Shown here: one piece after another, positions 55,387 to 64,000 of the stretch
How the letters are laid out: each line of letters begins with the position of its first letter
Numbering within the stretch: the stretch's first letter is position 1
Assembly (NCBI GenBank): GCA_036898135.1
Contig: CM072527.1
Span: forward strand, 26,734,544 to 26,798,543
Length of the DNA: 64,000 bases
Reading direction: 5' to 3'
DNA from: Oncomelania hupensis
Taxonomy: Eukaryota; Mollusca; Gastropoda; Littorinimorpha; Pomatiopsidae
Program-made: the position numbers and the translations under genes
The notes under the pieces: generated by a model
Seen by the model: only the letters and a program-made list of their open reading frames with translations
Databases searched by the model: none
What the model was told of the DNA's origin: nothing

Positions 55387-57017
55387 TTAGTCGAGGCCAC
55401 TGATTTGCTGTCTTTGGTGTGGGTATATGGTTCTCATCAAGGGTATATCGTTTCTAGTGTAAGTCGTCTGCAATGGAATCTTCTTGTCCAACTTTATACC
55501 TCTAACTCCTGCGTACTGCCGACATGAGACAATCACATCTTTATCTGTGATAGTTGTCACTCGAAGAGTTGCAGGCTCAGATGTGGTTCTCAAGCTCTCG
55601 ATGACTGTGTCAAACACGAAAGTAGAATCGGGACGAAGTAAAGCACTTCATGCTGTGGATCTTGTGCCGAGGAGATGTAGACAGGAAGCACCATAGAAGT
55701 CAGGCTATTGGCTGTAGTAGTGACCTTTCTATTTGTGGCACTATCAATGAATAGTCCTGTTATTTTGGCAAGTGTTGATGACTGTTGATGTGATGGCTGT
55801 TGGGGACGTACGGTGTCAGCCTTCTCCCTGTGTAGGCAGGTCGGAGAACGTTTCTTGCAAATTCTGCATTCACTGCGTGATTTGCAGTGCTTTGATGTGT
55901 GCCCTTTCTTGAGGCAACCATAGCAAAGACATTCCCTTTTGATATAGTCTGTTCATTCTAATAATGCCCTTTTATGTGAAGGCTTGACAATCAGAAAGCA
56001 TATGATTTTCTCTTTTGCAGAAGTGGCAGATCCCTTGCATCACCTCCTGATGGTCTGTCTTCAAGACTGTTCCTCTGTGTTGAGAGGGTTCGTTCTGGTG
56101 TCTTGGCCTTGAACATACCTGGGGCAAAACTTGGAGGCAAGGATGGGATCATTCACAATCTCAGACTCCTCTAGAACGAAAGTTGCAAGTTCGCTGAAGT
56201 TCGGGTATCTCCCTTTGTTCTGTTTGCAGGTGGCTGTCTTCCGATTCCATCAATGCCCAATCCACTCTGGAAGTTTCGCTACAATCTTTCTTGTTTCCCT
56301 AATGTCATTTAGAATTTTCAAGTCTTCGACTTCTTCTATTGCAACCTCGTATTGTAGCAGGAAATCAGATAGGCGGCGAAGGCCAGCCTTGTCTTTCGGA
56401 GAGATCTTTGGCCAAGAGTCCAACTTTGTCCGAAACGCTTTTGAGACTGTGAAAGAGTTGCCAAATCGCTGCTCGAGAACTTCACGTGCTCACTGGTATG
56501 CGTTCTCGGAGTGCAAAAGAAAGAACCCATTTATTGCCTCTTTTGCTGGTCCTTCAACATATCTATTCAGGTAGTGAATTCTTTCGTTGGAAGGTATGCC
56601 TCGATTTTCTATAAGCGAGTTTAAAGAGGACAATCACTCTCGATATTTCAGAAGATCGCCCGTGAAGACTGAAGGCTCAGGAATGGGGAGACGACTCTGG
56701 TTGATTGCTTGTGCCAAAGGGTCAACAAACTGTTGAGTTCCAACATTAGCCAAAGCGTAGGAATTATTCTCTGTTACAGTCTGAGCATAAGCGTTCGCAG
56801 GGTTTCTGTAGCCCTGATCCATCAAAACATGGTGATTCTCCACAACAGTGTTTCCATAGTCCTGAACACCGACTTGAATGAATCGAGACGTGTCGCTTGA
56901 TGCGTCGGAATGTCTAGAGTAGCCATCAAACTCGTCAAGAACCTTCAGTCTGGTTTCCTCGACCCTCAGCTTAGACACAAGCTTCTCCTTTTCCATTTGT
57001 TTCTTCAAGTCTGCCAT
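55387..57017 (-). pseudogene. BEL/Pao gag C-terminal part and protease-region remnant
   Basis: Continues ADLKKQMEKEKLVSK from 57017, reaches PEPSVFTGDLLKYRE near 56640, then loses the frame repeatedly: a stop at 56634, a readable RFGNSFTVSKAFRTKL block near 56450 and LLQYEVAIEEVEDLK near 56350. It ends in a protease-adjacent segment (TLRVTTITDKDVIVSC, 55387-55617). Confidence 0.7.
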
Positions 57018-57018
57018 G

Positions 57019-57630
57019 CATACCTGTCAAGGGGTTTTCGGGTTGTGATGTAGCAATTTAACAGAAAAACCATAGCAAATGGAGTTTTGGTGTAGCACTA
57101 ATGTGAATCACACAAAAATTTCATCATTAATTAGACCAATTTAAAAAAAAAAGATCTTGATATAATAATAAACAAACTAACAAAAAAATAATTCTTACCT
57201 GAAAATTTTTTGACAAATCATATTGGCCCGATGTTGTGACATGCACATTTTTCGGCCAGGCTTTACAGAATGTAAACTCTTCACTTTCTTTTGACTTCTC
57301 CACTAGGCCTTCAAAATCCTTATCGGTTTCCCATTCAGGCAGGTGCCTTCCTTTTTAAATGGAGGCTTTGCCATTTTCTTTGTTCAACTCCGTCTGTCTC
57401 TCCCTCACAAAGACTGATCGTAGACTGAAGTTCTGAACGAACACGTGTTGCGGAAGTGCAGTGCTTTTACTAAGTGTCTTTAAACCGGACTCAACCGGAA
57501 CCCCTTGGTTAAAAAATATTATCGTCACTTTTGAAAAATTGCGTAGCAGCTTTGTGATACGCCGTAGCAATGGGAAAATGTTTAAAATGCGTAGCGCTAC
57601 GCAAAAATCCGTAGCACTTGACAGGTATGA
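57019..57630. mobile_element. TIR DNA element inside BEL gag, 612 bp
   Basis: Inverted ends CATACCTGTCAAG. CCATG occurs on both sides (57014-57018 and 57631-57635) with one extra base. Removing it restores the gag reading ...EAHM-ADLKK. On the minus strand a remnant (HLPEWETDKDFEGLV, EFTFCKAWPKNVHV) followed by a GTAAG donor near 57199 looks like an exon of a transposase with a zinc-finger-like start. Confidence 0.8.
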
Positions 57631-58072
57631 CCATGTGTGCTTCTGTTTCTGCCTGAAGTCGCTCAAGTTCAACTTGTCTACTATTTTCTAGACGTAAGGC
57701 TTCCAGCTGGACCTGAAGAGCAGCAGCAGCCACGGCTCGTCTTGAAGACATAGACGTTGACTGAGTTTTGGATGAAAGAGCAGCCACCGACGGAGCACTC
57801 AGATATTTTGTTGCCAGAACAATCTTGTTCATGGTTGAGACAGCTCTATCTGCTAAACTGTTCATTTTACTGTCCAGATCATCCTCATGACCCAAACTGA
57901 TAATCTCTTCCACCGTGTCTCTCAGCAAATTCAACCTGGCAGTAATACTCCTGCGTCTTTCAATCATAACATCTACATTTATCTCAGAACCTTGAAACCA
58001 TCTGTCAGTGTCTTCTAACAGTGAAACCAACCCTGCACTATCAGAATAAAATTTGTTTTTAAGCACTTCCAT
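57631..58072 (-). pseudogene. BEL/Pao gag N-terminal part
   Basis: Begins MEVLKNKFYSDSAGL at 58072. Helical and charged, ending QAETEAHM where the TIR element interrupts it. Gag proteins form the particle in which reverse transcription takes place. Confidence 0.7.
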
Positions 58073-58784
58073 CTTATAAACTCTGCCCTTTTCAGTGAAT
58101 CAAATTTTCGACCAGAACGCCTAATCTCAGCTACACAATGAGTTTGACTACACTGACTCATGAGTACTGAAGACCTAAAAAGGCTCTTGGTATCCTTACA
58201 CGGATAGATTTTGAAAAAACAAGAAATTTAAATGTATAAACTTAAAACTAGTTCTGATAAGACCAAAACAAATATCAGAAATCACAAAATCTGGGCTCTA
58301 CAAATACGAGCAATCAACAAGAAAATCAAAAACATTCAAAATACAGTGAACTTCGGATATAGTAAAGTGCCCTGGGACCAAATAAATCTTTAGTATAACC
58401 GAATATTTAATACAACCGAAAATCCGTTTACAGTAAAGTTTTTAAAGTTTACTTTACTATAACCGAAACTTTGTTTATAATACAGTTTTAGAGGTTTACT
58501 TGACTATAACCGACTTCGTTTATAATAACGATTTTAGAGGGTTAATTTAGCATAACCGAAACTTTGTTTTTGTTTTAATTTAACGTTTACTATTCCGACA
58601 CTCTCATTATAAAGTAGGTCCATTGTCCCTTATTGGATTCCATTACGCTCACATATGTTGATTGATTATTTTTGTTTATTAACTCGGGTATTATAAACTC
58701 TTCAAGAATACCTCTCTTATAACCCAGTTTGTGTATATTGATGGAAATGTTACAGTATTATTTGTTTATGTCCGTGTGTGTAAG

Positions 58785-58862
58785 TTCACGTGTGTGTGAG
58801 TGTGTGTGTGAGAGAGAGATAGAGAGAGAGAGAGGGTAAGAGAAAGAGAGAGAGAGAGAGAG
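58785..58862 (+). repeat. (GT)n/(GA)n microsatellite
   Basis: GT then GA runs within the pogo-like element. Confidence 0.9.
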
Positions 58863-59033
58863 TCCATTACCGATAAGAGATAACATGTGAGCCTTCGTGT
58901 CCTAATTATTTCAAACCAACCCTTTAATCGGAAGGATAAATCATAAAAGTAGATCATGAATTGTACATGTTGTACTATCGTCATTGTGGAAAAACAAAAA
59001 GCTCACAAAATTAAAGCAAAGACATGAACAAAA

Positions 59034-59328
59034 GGTAAAAAGGTAAGGTAGTCCCATAGCCTTGTGGCCGTAGGGGAGCGTGATGCTGGAGATCACACTT
59101 ATCTTGGGCCAGCGTAATGAGGGTGATGCCCAACTCTCTCCCTCGCTGCTTTACCTTCCCCACCCTCAAGAGAGTAGGTACTCAATCACAGTTGAGTCAA
59201 CTGGGGGCGTTGTTGTTTGTCGCTTCACACCTTAGCGGTCACCCATCCAAGTGCTAACCGCACCGGACGGTGCTTCACTTTCGACACAGTAGCGAGTGCT
59301 CCAACCACTGCACTATCCGACACCCCAA
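59034..59328 (-). mobile_element. 5S-rRNA-derived SINE, copy 2, with 12-bp TSD
   Basis: On the minus strand GCGGTTAGCACTTGGATGGG and GTGACC match 5S rRNA. The start GGTGTCGGATAGTGCAGTGG is diverged 5S. The body shares GGTAAAGCAGCG, GTTGGGCATCACCCTCATTA and GCTGGCC with copy 1. The duplication ACATGAACAAAA flanks it exactly (59022-59033 and 59329-59340), proving retroposition. It sits inside the pogo-like element. Confidence 0.88.
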
Positions 59329-60067
59329 ACATGAACAAAACCTAAACAATATGGTGGATTTAAAAAAAAGATGGTTTGTCTTGCAAAGCCATGCAACAGC
59401 TTAGGAATAAATCTCTTCTTTACTTCTCATTTGAAAGTGCAGTCCAGTCAAAACGTTGGTTTCCCAGTTCTCCATTGATTCGGATTCATCTCAGTACAAA
59501 AGGTATAATTATAATGTGTTCAAGTTATAACACCCTTATTTAGTCATAAACTCATTTCATCATGTATAGCGAAAGTGAAGTCTAATTTGCTTTGTAAGTT
59601 TCTAAGCTAGGGACTCTTTTTCTGCAAAACAGTTAAATCTCTCCTTCAGTTTTTCACTCTCCTTCATAATCACTGTTACTGTTGATGTGGAAATTCCAAA
59701 TTGTTCAGCAATTTCTTTTTTTTTTTTTTCATCTTTTCATCTTAGTTTAACTTAAAGTGCGTGAATTAGATCTATTTTAGGCTTCAGGGTAAGCGTGACG
59801 TGACGATGTTGCGTCATTATGAACGTCAGTAACTCTCATGAAACTTTAATACAGTAATCTCCCTTGAAACTTTATTATAAGCGGCAGCAAAACTCGCCAG
59901 GGGCCTTAGAAAACACTTTATTATAAGCTGACTTTACTATATTGTTTTATTATATCCGATTTTTAAAAACAGAGACAAAGAAGAGTTTTGGTCGGGACCA
60001 AGACTGGACTTTACTAAAACCGAATATTTACTTTATCCGGCTTTTATTATATTCGGAGTTCACTGTA

Positions 60068-61299
60068 TCTCAATGACTAAATCATGAATGCAGAAAATGT
60101 TATGTATGTGAAAATATATTCAAATATGCAAAATATTTCTCAATCACAATCAATGTTCAGTTCTGCAGTTCGAATACTTTTCAAGCACAACTAACACTGA
60201 AGCGGTCTCTAACTGTTCAGTCCAAATCATCTGAATACTAATCAGGCTTGATTTAAGACTAAAAGTAACTATAAAACTTAACTATAAAACTTTATGACTT
60301 CAGAAACAGTGAGTCAATTGTATCCTGAATTTTCACAAAATAATCTAGAGGGGATCCTTCTTCAGTTATTTGCCTTTTACGATGAAAACTCAAAGGTCTG
60401 TCGCAAAGGGTTTGTCGCTGCCTCACACATAAGACGCCAAAACGGATGTAAAGGAATCTTTCTTTATTCTCCATACAGGGCCGTAAAAAACTGGAATAAA
60501 CCAGACAAAGTAACAATCACTAAAAACAGTAAAAAGTCAAGTTATAAATAACGTACTATACGTAGGCATGCATTCAAATACGAAAATTTATCACATCGTG
60601 TATCATGTTATATATTACATTATTTATCATGCAAATTAAATTGACATAATAAAATCACAGTTTGTTGAACTGAATTAAAAACCAATGAAGTTACATCGAG
60701 CCTATATCATGTTGTGCAAACAAACGCCAACATGCAAACTTTGCCCTCATTTCGTTGCACGCATAATTTCATGACAAACTATAAATAATTCGTACCTCGT
60801 CTTCTCCCTTAGTATGATGACAGCGAAACAATATCTATGACATAAATCATTCCAACGAAGATAGTTCCCATTCAGTCTGGCTGCCACAAAAATCAAAGGG
60901 GACAACGCAACACAGTGGAACTCAACACAGGTCCGTTCAGTGGAACTTTCTCAAGGGAACTCACCCTTACCCAAACCTCAAAAACAGCGCCACCACTGGC
61001 GTAATAATTGCTCAACTGCGAAATTAATAAACCTATGAAAGGTACATACATTTTATAGTTTAACATAAAAACTAGCTTTAAAACAAAAACTTAATTGAAT
61101 TTATATCCTAAGTAATAATAATAATTACATAGAATTAAAGGTACTGGAGGCGGACTAATTTACTCAGCAGATGCACACATGAGAAAACAGTCGCAGTCAA
61201 ACAAGGGGGAACTATCCTTTAACTTTTTACCAGAGAAAGTATGGCAGTTATTTCCCCTAGACCACGGAGTGTTCGAAGTTATGACTTGCGGCAGCAACA
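60068..61299. other. No gene seen; probably includes BEL LTR sequence
   Basis: AT-rich. The minus-strand LTR proposed to start at 61299 must lie in its right part, but its far end could not be fixed. A small ORF at 60294-60551 has no recognisable feature. Confidence 0.4.
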
Positions 61300-61325
61300 C
61301 TCCCACCCAAAACACAAAAAGGTGA
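61283..61325 (-). promoter_or_regulatory. Polypurine tract and start of the BEL 3' LTR
   Basis: On the minus strand, after the pol stop, the purine-rich GGGTGGGAG is followed at 61299 by TGTTGCTGCCGC. TGTT at the LTR start directly after a polypurine tract is what is expected. Confidence 0.5.
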
Positions 61326-61386
61326 ATAAGAAAATTAATACACAATTTTAAAGAATGTTTTTCAAAGTTTAGGTATCAATCAAAGG

Positions 61387-63255
61387 TCAACTGCTCTCCT
61401 TGATAAGGACAACCAGTTGATGAATGGGTCTATCAAGTAGAGTTCTCTTTTGTACAGGCTTGCCTAGTTTGTCAAGAGCTGAGGTGGACATGAGAAGCCT
61501 CACCGTCCTAACGAGACCATCACTGCCTGGGAAAGTTTCTACAACGCGAGCGATTTTCCAATCAGTCCGACAATCGCCTTCGTCTTGAAGCAGAACAATA
61601 TCGTTGACGACAATGTTTGGTTGTCGTTGTTGCCACTTGCTTCGTCTTTGAAGAGACTGCAGATATTCCTTCTTCCATCTTGTCCAAAATTGATCAGCGA
61701 GAAACTGAACCTGCCTCCATCTTTTGTTAATATAGAGATCTTCCCTGACAAAATGACCAGGAGGAGGTGGCATGATGAGGCCAGACTTCATTGTCAAGAT
61801 GTGATTTGGTGTCAGAGGAAGAGGACCGTCAGCTCTCTCAAGGTGATCTACGGTGAGGGGTCGACTATTGACTATGGCCATGACCTCATACATAAGTGTT
61901 CTCAAGGATGAGGTATCAAGTCGAGTTGATGATTGGTCCAAAATGCCAGCCAGAACATTGCGGACAGTCCGAATTTGTCTTTCCCAGACTCCACCCATGT
62001 GACTGGATGAAGGAGGGTTAAATTTGAACTCGCACTGGAGATCAAGCATCCTGGCCGATATCCTTTTTTGATTCAGCTGTTCGAGATTTCTGCCAAGTTC
62101 GTGTTTGGCTCCAACAAAATTTGTTCCCCGATCGCAGAAGATGGTGCGAACTCGGCCTCTCAGGGCTATGAAGCATCTCAACCCATTGAGAAAAGAATCA
62201 GTACTCAAATCATCCAGGACTTCAACGTGCACAGCTCTAGATGCCAGACATGTGATGAGCAAACCATACCTTTTGATCTCTCTGCGGCCTTCCTTGATCA
62301 GAAATGGCCCGAAGCAGTCAATCCCACAATGCGTGAAAGGCGGCGAAGCTTCCACTCTTTCTTCAGGAAGGTCGGACATTTTTTGCGTTTTCGCTTTTCT
62401 TCGCTGTCTAATGCAATTGACACATTTGCTAATCAACGATGAGACAACATCTCTGCAGCCAATAATCCAGAATCCCTTGGAGCGAATCTGATTGATGGTC
62501 ATGTTTCTACCCTGATGTGCAATACTTTCATGCTGGTGGAGTGCTACCAGACGAGAGAGGTGACTTTTCTTGGGAAGAATCACGGGATGTTTCACTCCGT
62601 AAGGCTCAGAAGATTTCTCAAGTCTGCCTCCCACCCGGAGAAGACCTGCATTGTCTTTGAAGGGGTCTAAATCTTTGAGAGGACTCTTGGATGTCTTTTC
62701 GCCAGCCTGAGAAAAGAACTCTCTCTGGATTGCAAGAGTCAGATTCTCTTCTGCACACTGCCTGGCCTCAACTTCTGAAAGGACCTTTCCCCTTTTTTTA
62801 GCACCGCATTTGACGATTAATGTGACAGCTCGAATAAGTTTGTCGTAGGTCGGAAACCTGCAGACTTGATCTTCAACGCTGGTGGGGAGCAACTGTTGAG
62901 TTGAATGTGTAGTGGCAGACTTGACTTCCACGTCATCATCTGAGATTTCCTTCTGAGTGTCATGATCAATTAAATCTCTCTCCTTAAAATGCAGTTCACT
63001 AGTAGTAGTAGTGACTTCCTGAACTTGAGTCTTGTAGACGTGTGTCACGAGGCCAGTACGTGCAACAGCCTTAGTGACAGAACGATGACTTTGGCCGTCG
63101 ACCGCATCAAAAGGTTCGACCTGCGGGGGGGGGGGGGGGGGGGGGGGACCCACCGATGATACTCCAACCAAGACAAGTTTCGATTGCGAAGGGCTGACGG
63201 ACATCTCCTGTGATGCATTGCAAAGGGGCAAGCGCTTGAGGGCAATTGTATCCAA
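61387..63255 (-). CDS. BEL/Pao integrase with fused linker
   Basis: 622 codons, but the part before the poly-Pro (residues 1-46) is an overlapping shadow frame. After it come the linker that normally follows protease (SHRSVTKAVARTG, VYKTQVQEV) and, with no RT between, the pre-integrase region (AEENLTLAIQREFF). Then the H2C2 zinc-binding domain (HQHESIAHQGRN..., CVNCIRQRR), the rve catalytic core (GIDCFGPF, CDRGTNFVGA with the second Asp, PPSSSHMGGVWER with the Glu) and the DUF5641 end (WQQRQPNIVVNDIVLLQDEG). Integrase joins the cDNA ends to the host. The catalytic D, D and E are present. Confidence 0.85.
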   Translation of the reverse strand: MDTIALKRLPLCNASQEMSVSPSQSKLVLVGVSSVGPPPPPPPPQVEPFDAVDGQSHRSVTKAVARTGLVTHVYKTQVQEVTTTTSELHFKERDLIDHDTQKEISDDDVEVKSATTHSTQQLLPTSVEDQVCRFPTYDKLIRAVTLIVKCGAKKRGKVLSEVEARQCAEENLTLAIQREFFSQAGEKTSKSPLKDLDPFKDNAGLLRVGGRLEKSSEPYGVKHPVILPKKSHLSRLVALHQHESIAHQGRNMTINQIRSKGFWIIGCRDVVSSLISKCVNCIRQRRKAKTQKMSDLPEERVEASPPFTHCGIDCFGPFLIKEGRREIKRYGLLITCLASRAVHVEVLDDLSTDSFLNGLRCFIALRGRVRTIFCDRGTNFVGAKHELGRNLEQLNQKRISARMLDLQCEFKFNPPSSSHMGGVWERQIRTVRNVLAGILDQSSTRLDTSSLRTLMYEVMAIVNSRPLTVDHLERADGPLPLTPNHILTMKSGLIMPPPPGHFVREDLYINKRWRQVQFLADQFWTRWKKEYLQSLQRRSKWQQRQPNIVVNDIVLLQDEGDCRTDWKIARVVETFPGSDGLVRTVRLLMSTSALDKLGKPVQKRTLLDRPIHQLVVLIKESS

Positions 63256-63907
63256 TAAGCAACCCTATGGGACAGTCCAGTTTGGGGGTCAGCATATCCT
63301 TCACTCCAAAAAGATGGGGCCAACAGCTTGCCGCCTCTGGTGTTGGAATGTGAGTCTCGTCTACAGGTATATGATTCCTAGAAAACGACTCCGGTAAGTC
63401 TACAAAAGTTCTTGAACGGAAACCTCTCACTTGCAGGTCTGTAAATTTTTTGCAGGTGATCAGTGCACTACTGTTAGTCAATGTAGTGAGTCGAAGCTTG
63501 GCAGGCTTGCAGGGTGCCTGCAAATAATTGACTACATTCTCCGTGATGAAAGTGGAGTCTGACATAGTGTCTGACACAGCGTAAACTAACTGTTCCTTCT
63601 GTGGATTGCTTTTGGACGACAGAAAGACTGGGATAATCATTGACGTCAGAGATCCATGCTTCTGACCTGAAAGAACTCTGAAGCTTCCACGACCACCCTC
63701 CTCTCTAGAGGGTTGATTAACAGTCTCTTGTCGATTGCCCAATTTTTTGGGTTCGATCTGATGCGTGTCGTTATGTAGACTGGTAGGGTGTCTCTTGTTG
63801 CATTTAGAGCATTCACTGCGATTCCGACATTGCTTCGACATGTGCCCCGGTCTCAAACAGCCAAAACAAAGTCTCTCATTCTTCACGAACTCCCGCCTTT
63901 CTTCCAT
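63107..63907 (-). CDS. BEL/Pao gag C-terminus and aspartic protease
   Basis: Zinc knuckle CFGCLRPGHMSKQC near residues 14-27 and a second Cys/His cluster (CSKCNKRH), binding RNA in gag. The protease region follows: YAVSDTMSDSTFI near residue 116 (active-site Asp), VRGFRSRTFVDLP, DETHIPTPEAASCWPHL and CPIGLLIGYNCPQAL, up to LGWSIIGG. The frame then runs into poly-proline encoded by the G tract and ends. The true N-terminus lies upstream; the first Met shown is internal to gag. Confidence 0.8.
   Translation of the reverse strand: MEERREFVKNERLCFGCLRPGHMSKQCRNRSECSKCNKRHPTSLHNDTHQIEPKKLGNRQETVNQPSREEGGRGSFRVLSGQKHGSLTSMIIPVFLSSKSNPQKEQLVYAVSDTMSDSTFITENVVNYLQAPCKPAKLRLTTLTNSSALITCKKFTDLQVRGFRSRTFVDLPESFSRNHIPVDETHIPTPEAASCWPHLFGVKDMLTPKLDCPIGLLIGYNCPQALAPLQCITGDVRQPFAIETCLGWSIIGGSPPPPPPPAGRTF
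63124..63147 (+). repeat. Poly-G tract, about 24 bases
   Basis: An uninterrupted G run between the protease and linker frames of the BEL element, one base out of frame with both. It could be a real homopolymer or an assembly or sequencing length error. Confidence 0.85.
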
Positions 63908-64000
63908 GTTCTTCCTGGCAAAGCTACGACAGTCGGTCAGGTTGTGATTCTTGCGCTTGCAGAACCTGCAATCCTGAGACTGGTCACCATTGGTGAAGAA

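Larger units (their letters stand above)
55378..58072 (-). mobile_element. BEL/Pao retrotransposon fragment: gag and partial protease
   Basis: Read on the minus strand: a gag N-terminus (57645-58072 joined to 56634-57017 once the DNA element at 57019-57630 is removed), with coiled-coil-like arginine/glutamate-rich sequence and RLPIPEPSVFTGD typical of the DUF1759 gag region. Then come broken gag (56580-55850), zinc-knuckle-like cysteines, and a partial protease-region segment ending at 55378. No RT, integrase or LTR is seen on the left. It is not the same family as the element at 61387-64000: the protease regions differ clearly. Confidence 0.75.
58344..60065 (-). mobile_element. Pogo/Tigger-like (Tc1/mariner superfamily) transposon remnant
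   Basis: Ends CAGTGAACTTCGGATATA and, inverted, CAGTGAACTCCGAATATA, flanked by TA (58342-58343 and 60066-60067). Internal repeats of the end motif (TATAACCGAA) fill 58390-58570 and 59860-60050. On the minus strand near 59600-59715 the product EIAEQFGISTSTVTVIMKESEKLKERF matches the CENP-B/Tigger N-terminal helix-turn-helix; the frame then stops. The DDE catalytic region is absent. Confidence 0.8.
61387..64000 (-). mobile_element. BEL/Pao retrotransposon lacking RT and RNase H
   Basis: Minus-strand order: gag zinc knuckle and protease (63907-63150), a poly-G tract, a linker, integrase (to 61387), polypurine tract. The reverse transcriptase and RNase H, normally about 1.5 kb between protease and integrase, are absent. 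Gag continues past the right window edge. Confidence 0.85.

Noticed and set aside
55378..64000. The two BEL/Pao regions as one rearranged element
   Set aside because: Both contain the protease region but with clearly different sequence, so they are two families.

Overview
The window is eukaryotic and looks like repeat-rich intergenic and intronic DNA of a lophotrochozoan, most likely a mollusc and perhaps a gastropod. The reasons are GT-AG introns, many short simple repeats, many copies of an RTE LINE of the 'craniofacial development protein 2-like' type, an L2/CR1-type LINE, BEL/Pao and Penelope-like retroelements, and tRNA- and 5S-rRNA-headed SINEs. The species assignment is inference. No bacterial or phage gene organisation is present.

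Two host genes can be read. The first, on the minus strand from 37022 to 16861, is a complete seven-coding-exon orthologue of STEEP1 (STING ER exit protein 1, CXorf56 family), encoding about 214 residues. Its introns hold almost everything between 17 and 37 kb, including 6.3 kb of tandem arrays with 43- and 66-bp units, a 1-kb terminal-inverted-repeat element and two RTE copies. The second, on the plus strand from about 44961 to 53676, is an unrecognised three-exon gene model of about 753 residues. It has at least five candidate SUMO-interacting motifs, a basic nuclear-localisation-like patch and four 21-residue C-terminal repeats.

Layout. At 1-3.15 kb there are interspersed repeats in head-to-head and nested arrangements. 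At 3.15-10.95 kb there is a four-level nest: an L2 LINE inside a full-length RTE, inside a 1.3-kb inverted-repeat DNA element, inside an older repeat called R1 here. At 11-16.4 kb lie SINEs, minisatellites, an RTE fragment and a Penelope-like element whose tail has a hammerhead-ribozyme-like core. At 16.4-37.1 kb is STEEP1. At 37.1-41.2 kb is an RTE copy with 12-bp target duplications and a 382-bp mariner-like MITE inside it. At 41.8-44.5 kb are tRNA SINEs and a decayed LINE. At 44.9-53.7 kb is the multi-SIM gene with a minisatellite built on its own splice acceptor, a TIR element and a 5S-derived SINE. At 55.4-64 kb are two different BEL/Pao elements (both minus), a pogo/Tigger-like transposon containing a second 5S-derived SINE, and another TIR element inside BEL gag.

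The mobile elements form a network. The LINEs provide reverse transcriptase; the 3' ends of the tRNA-SINEs and of the GCGC-core repeats resemble the L2 LINE 3' end, which suggests they use its machinery in trans. Several insertions can be ordered in time from nesting and target-site duplications.
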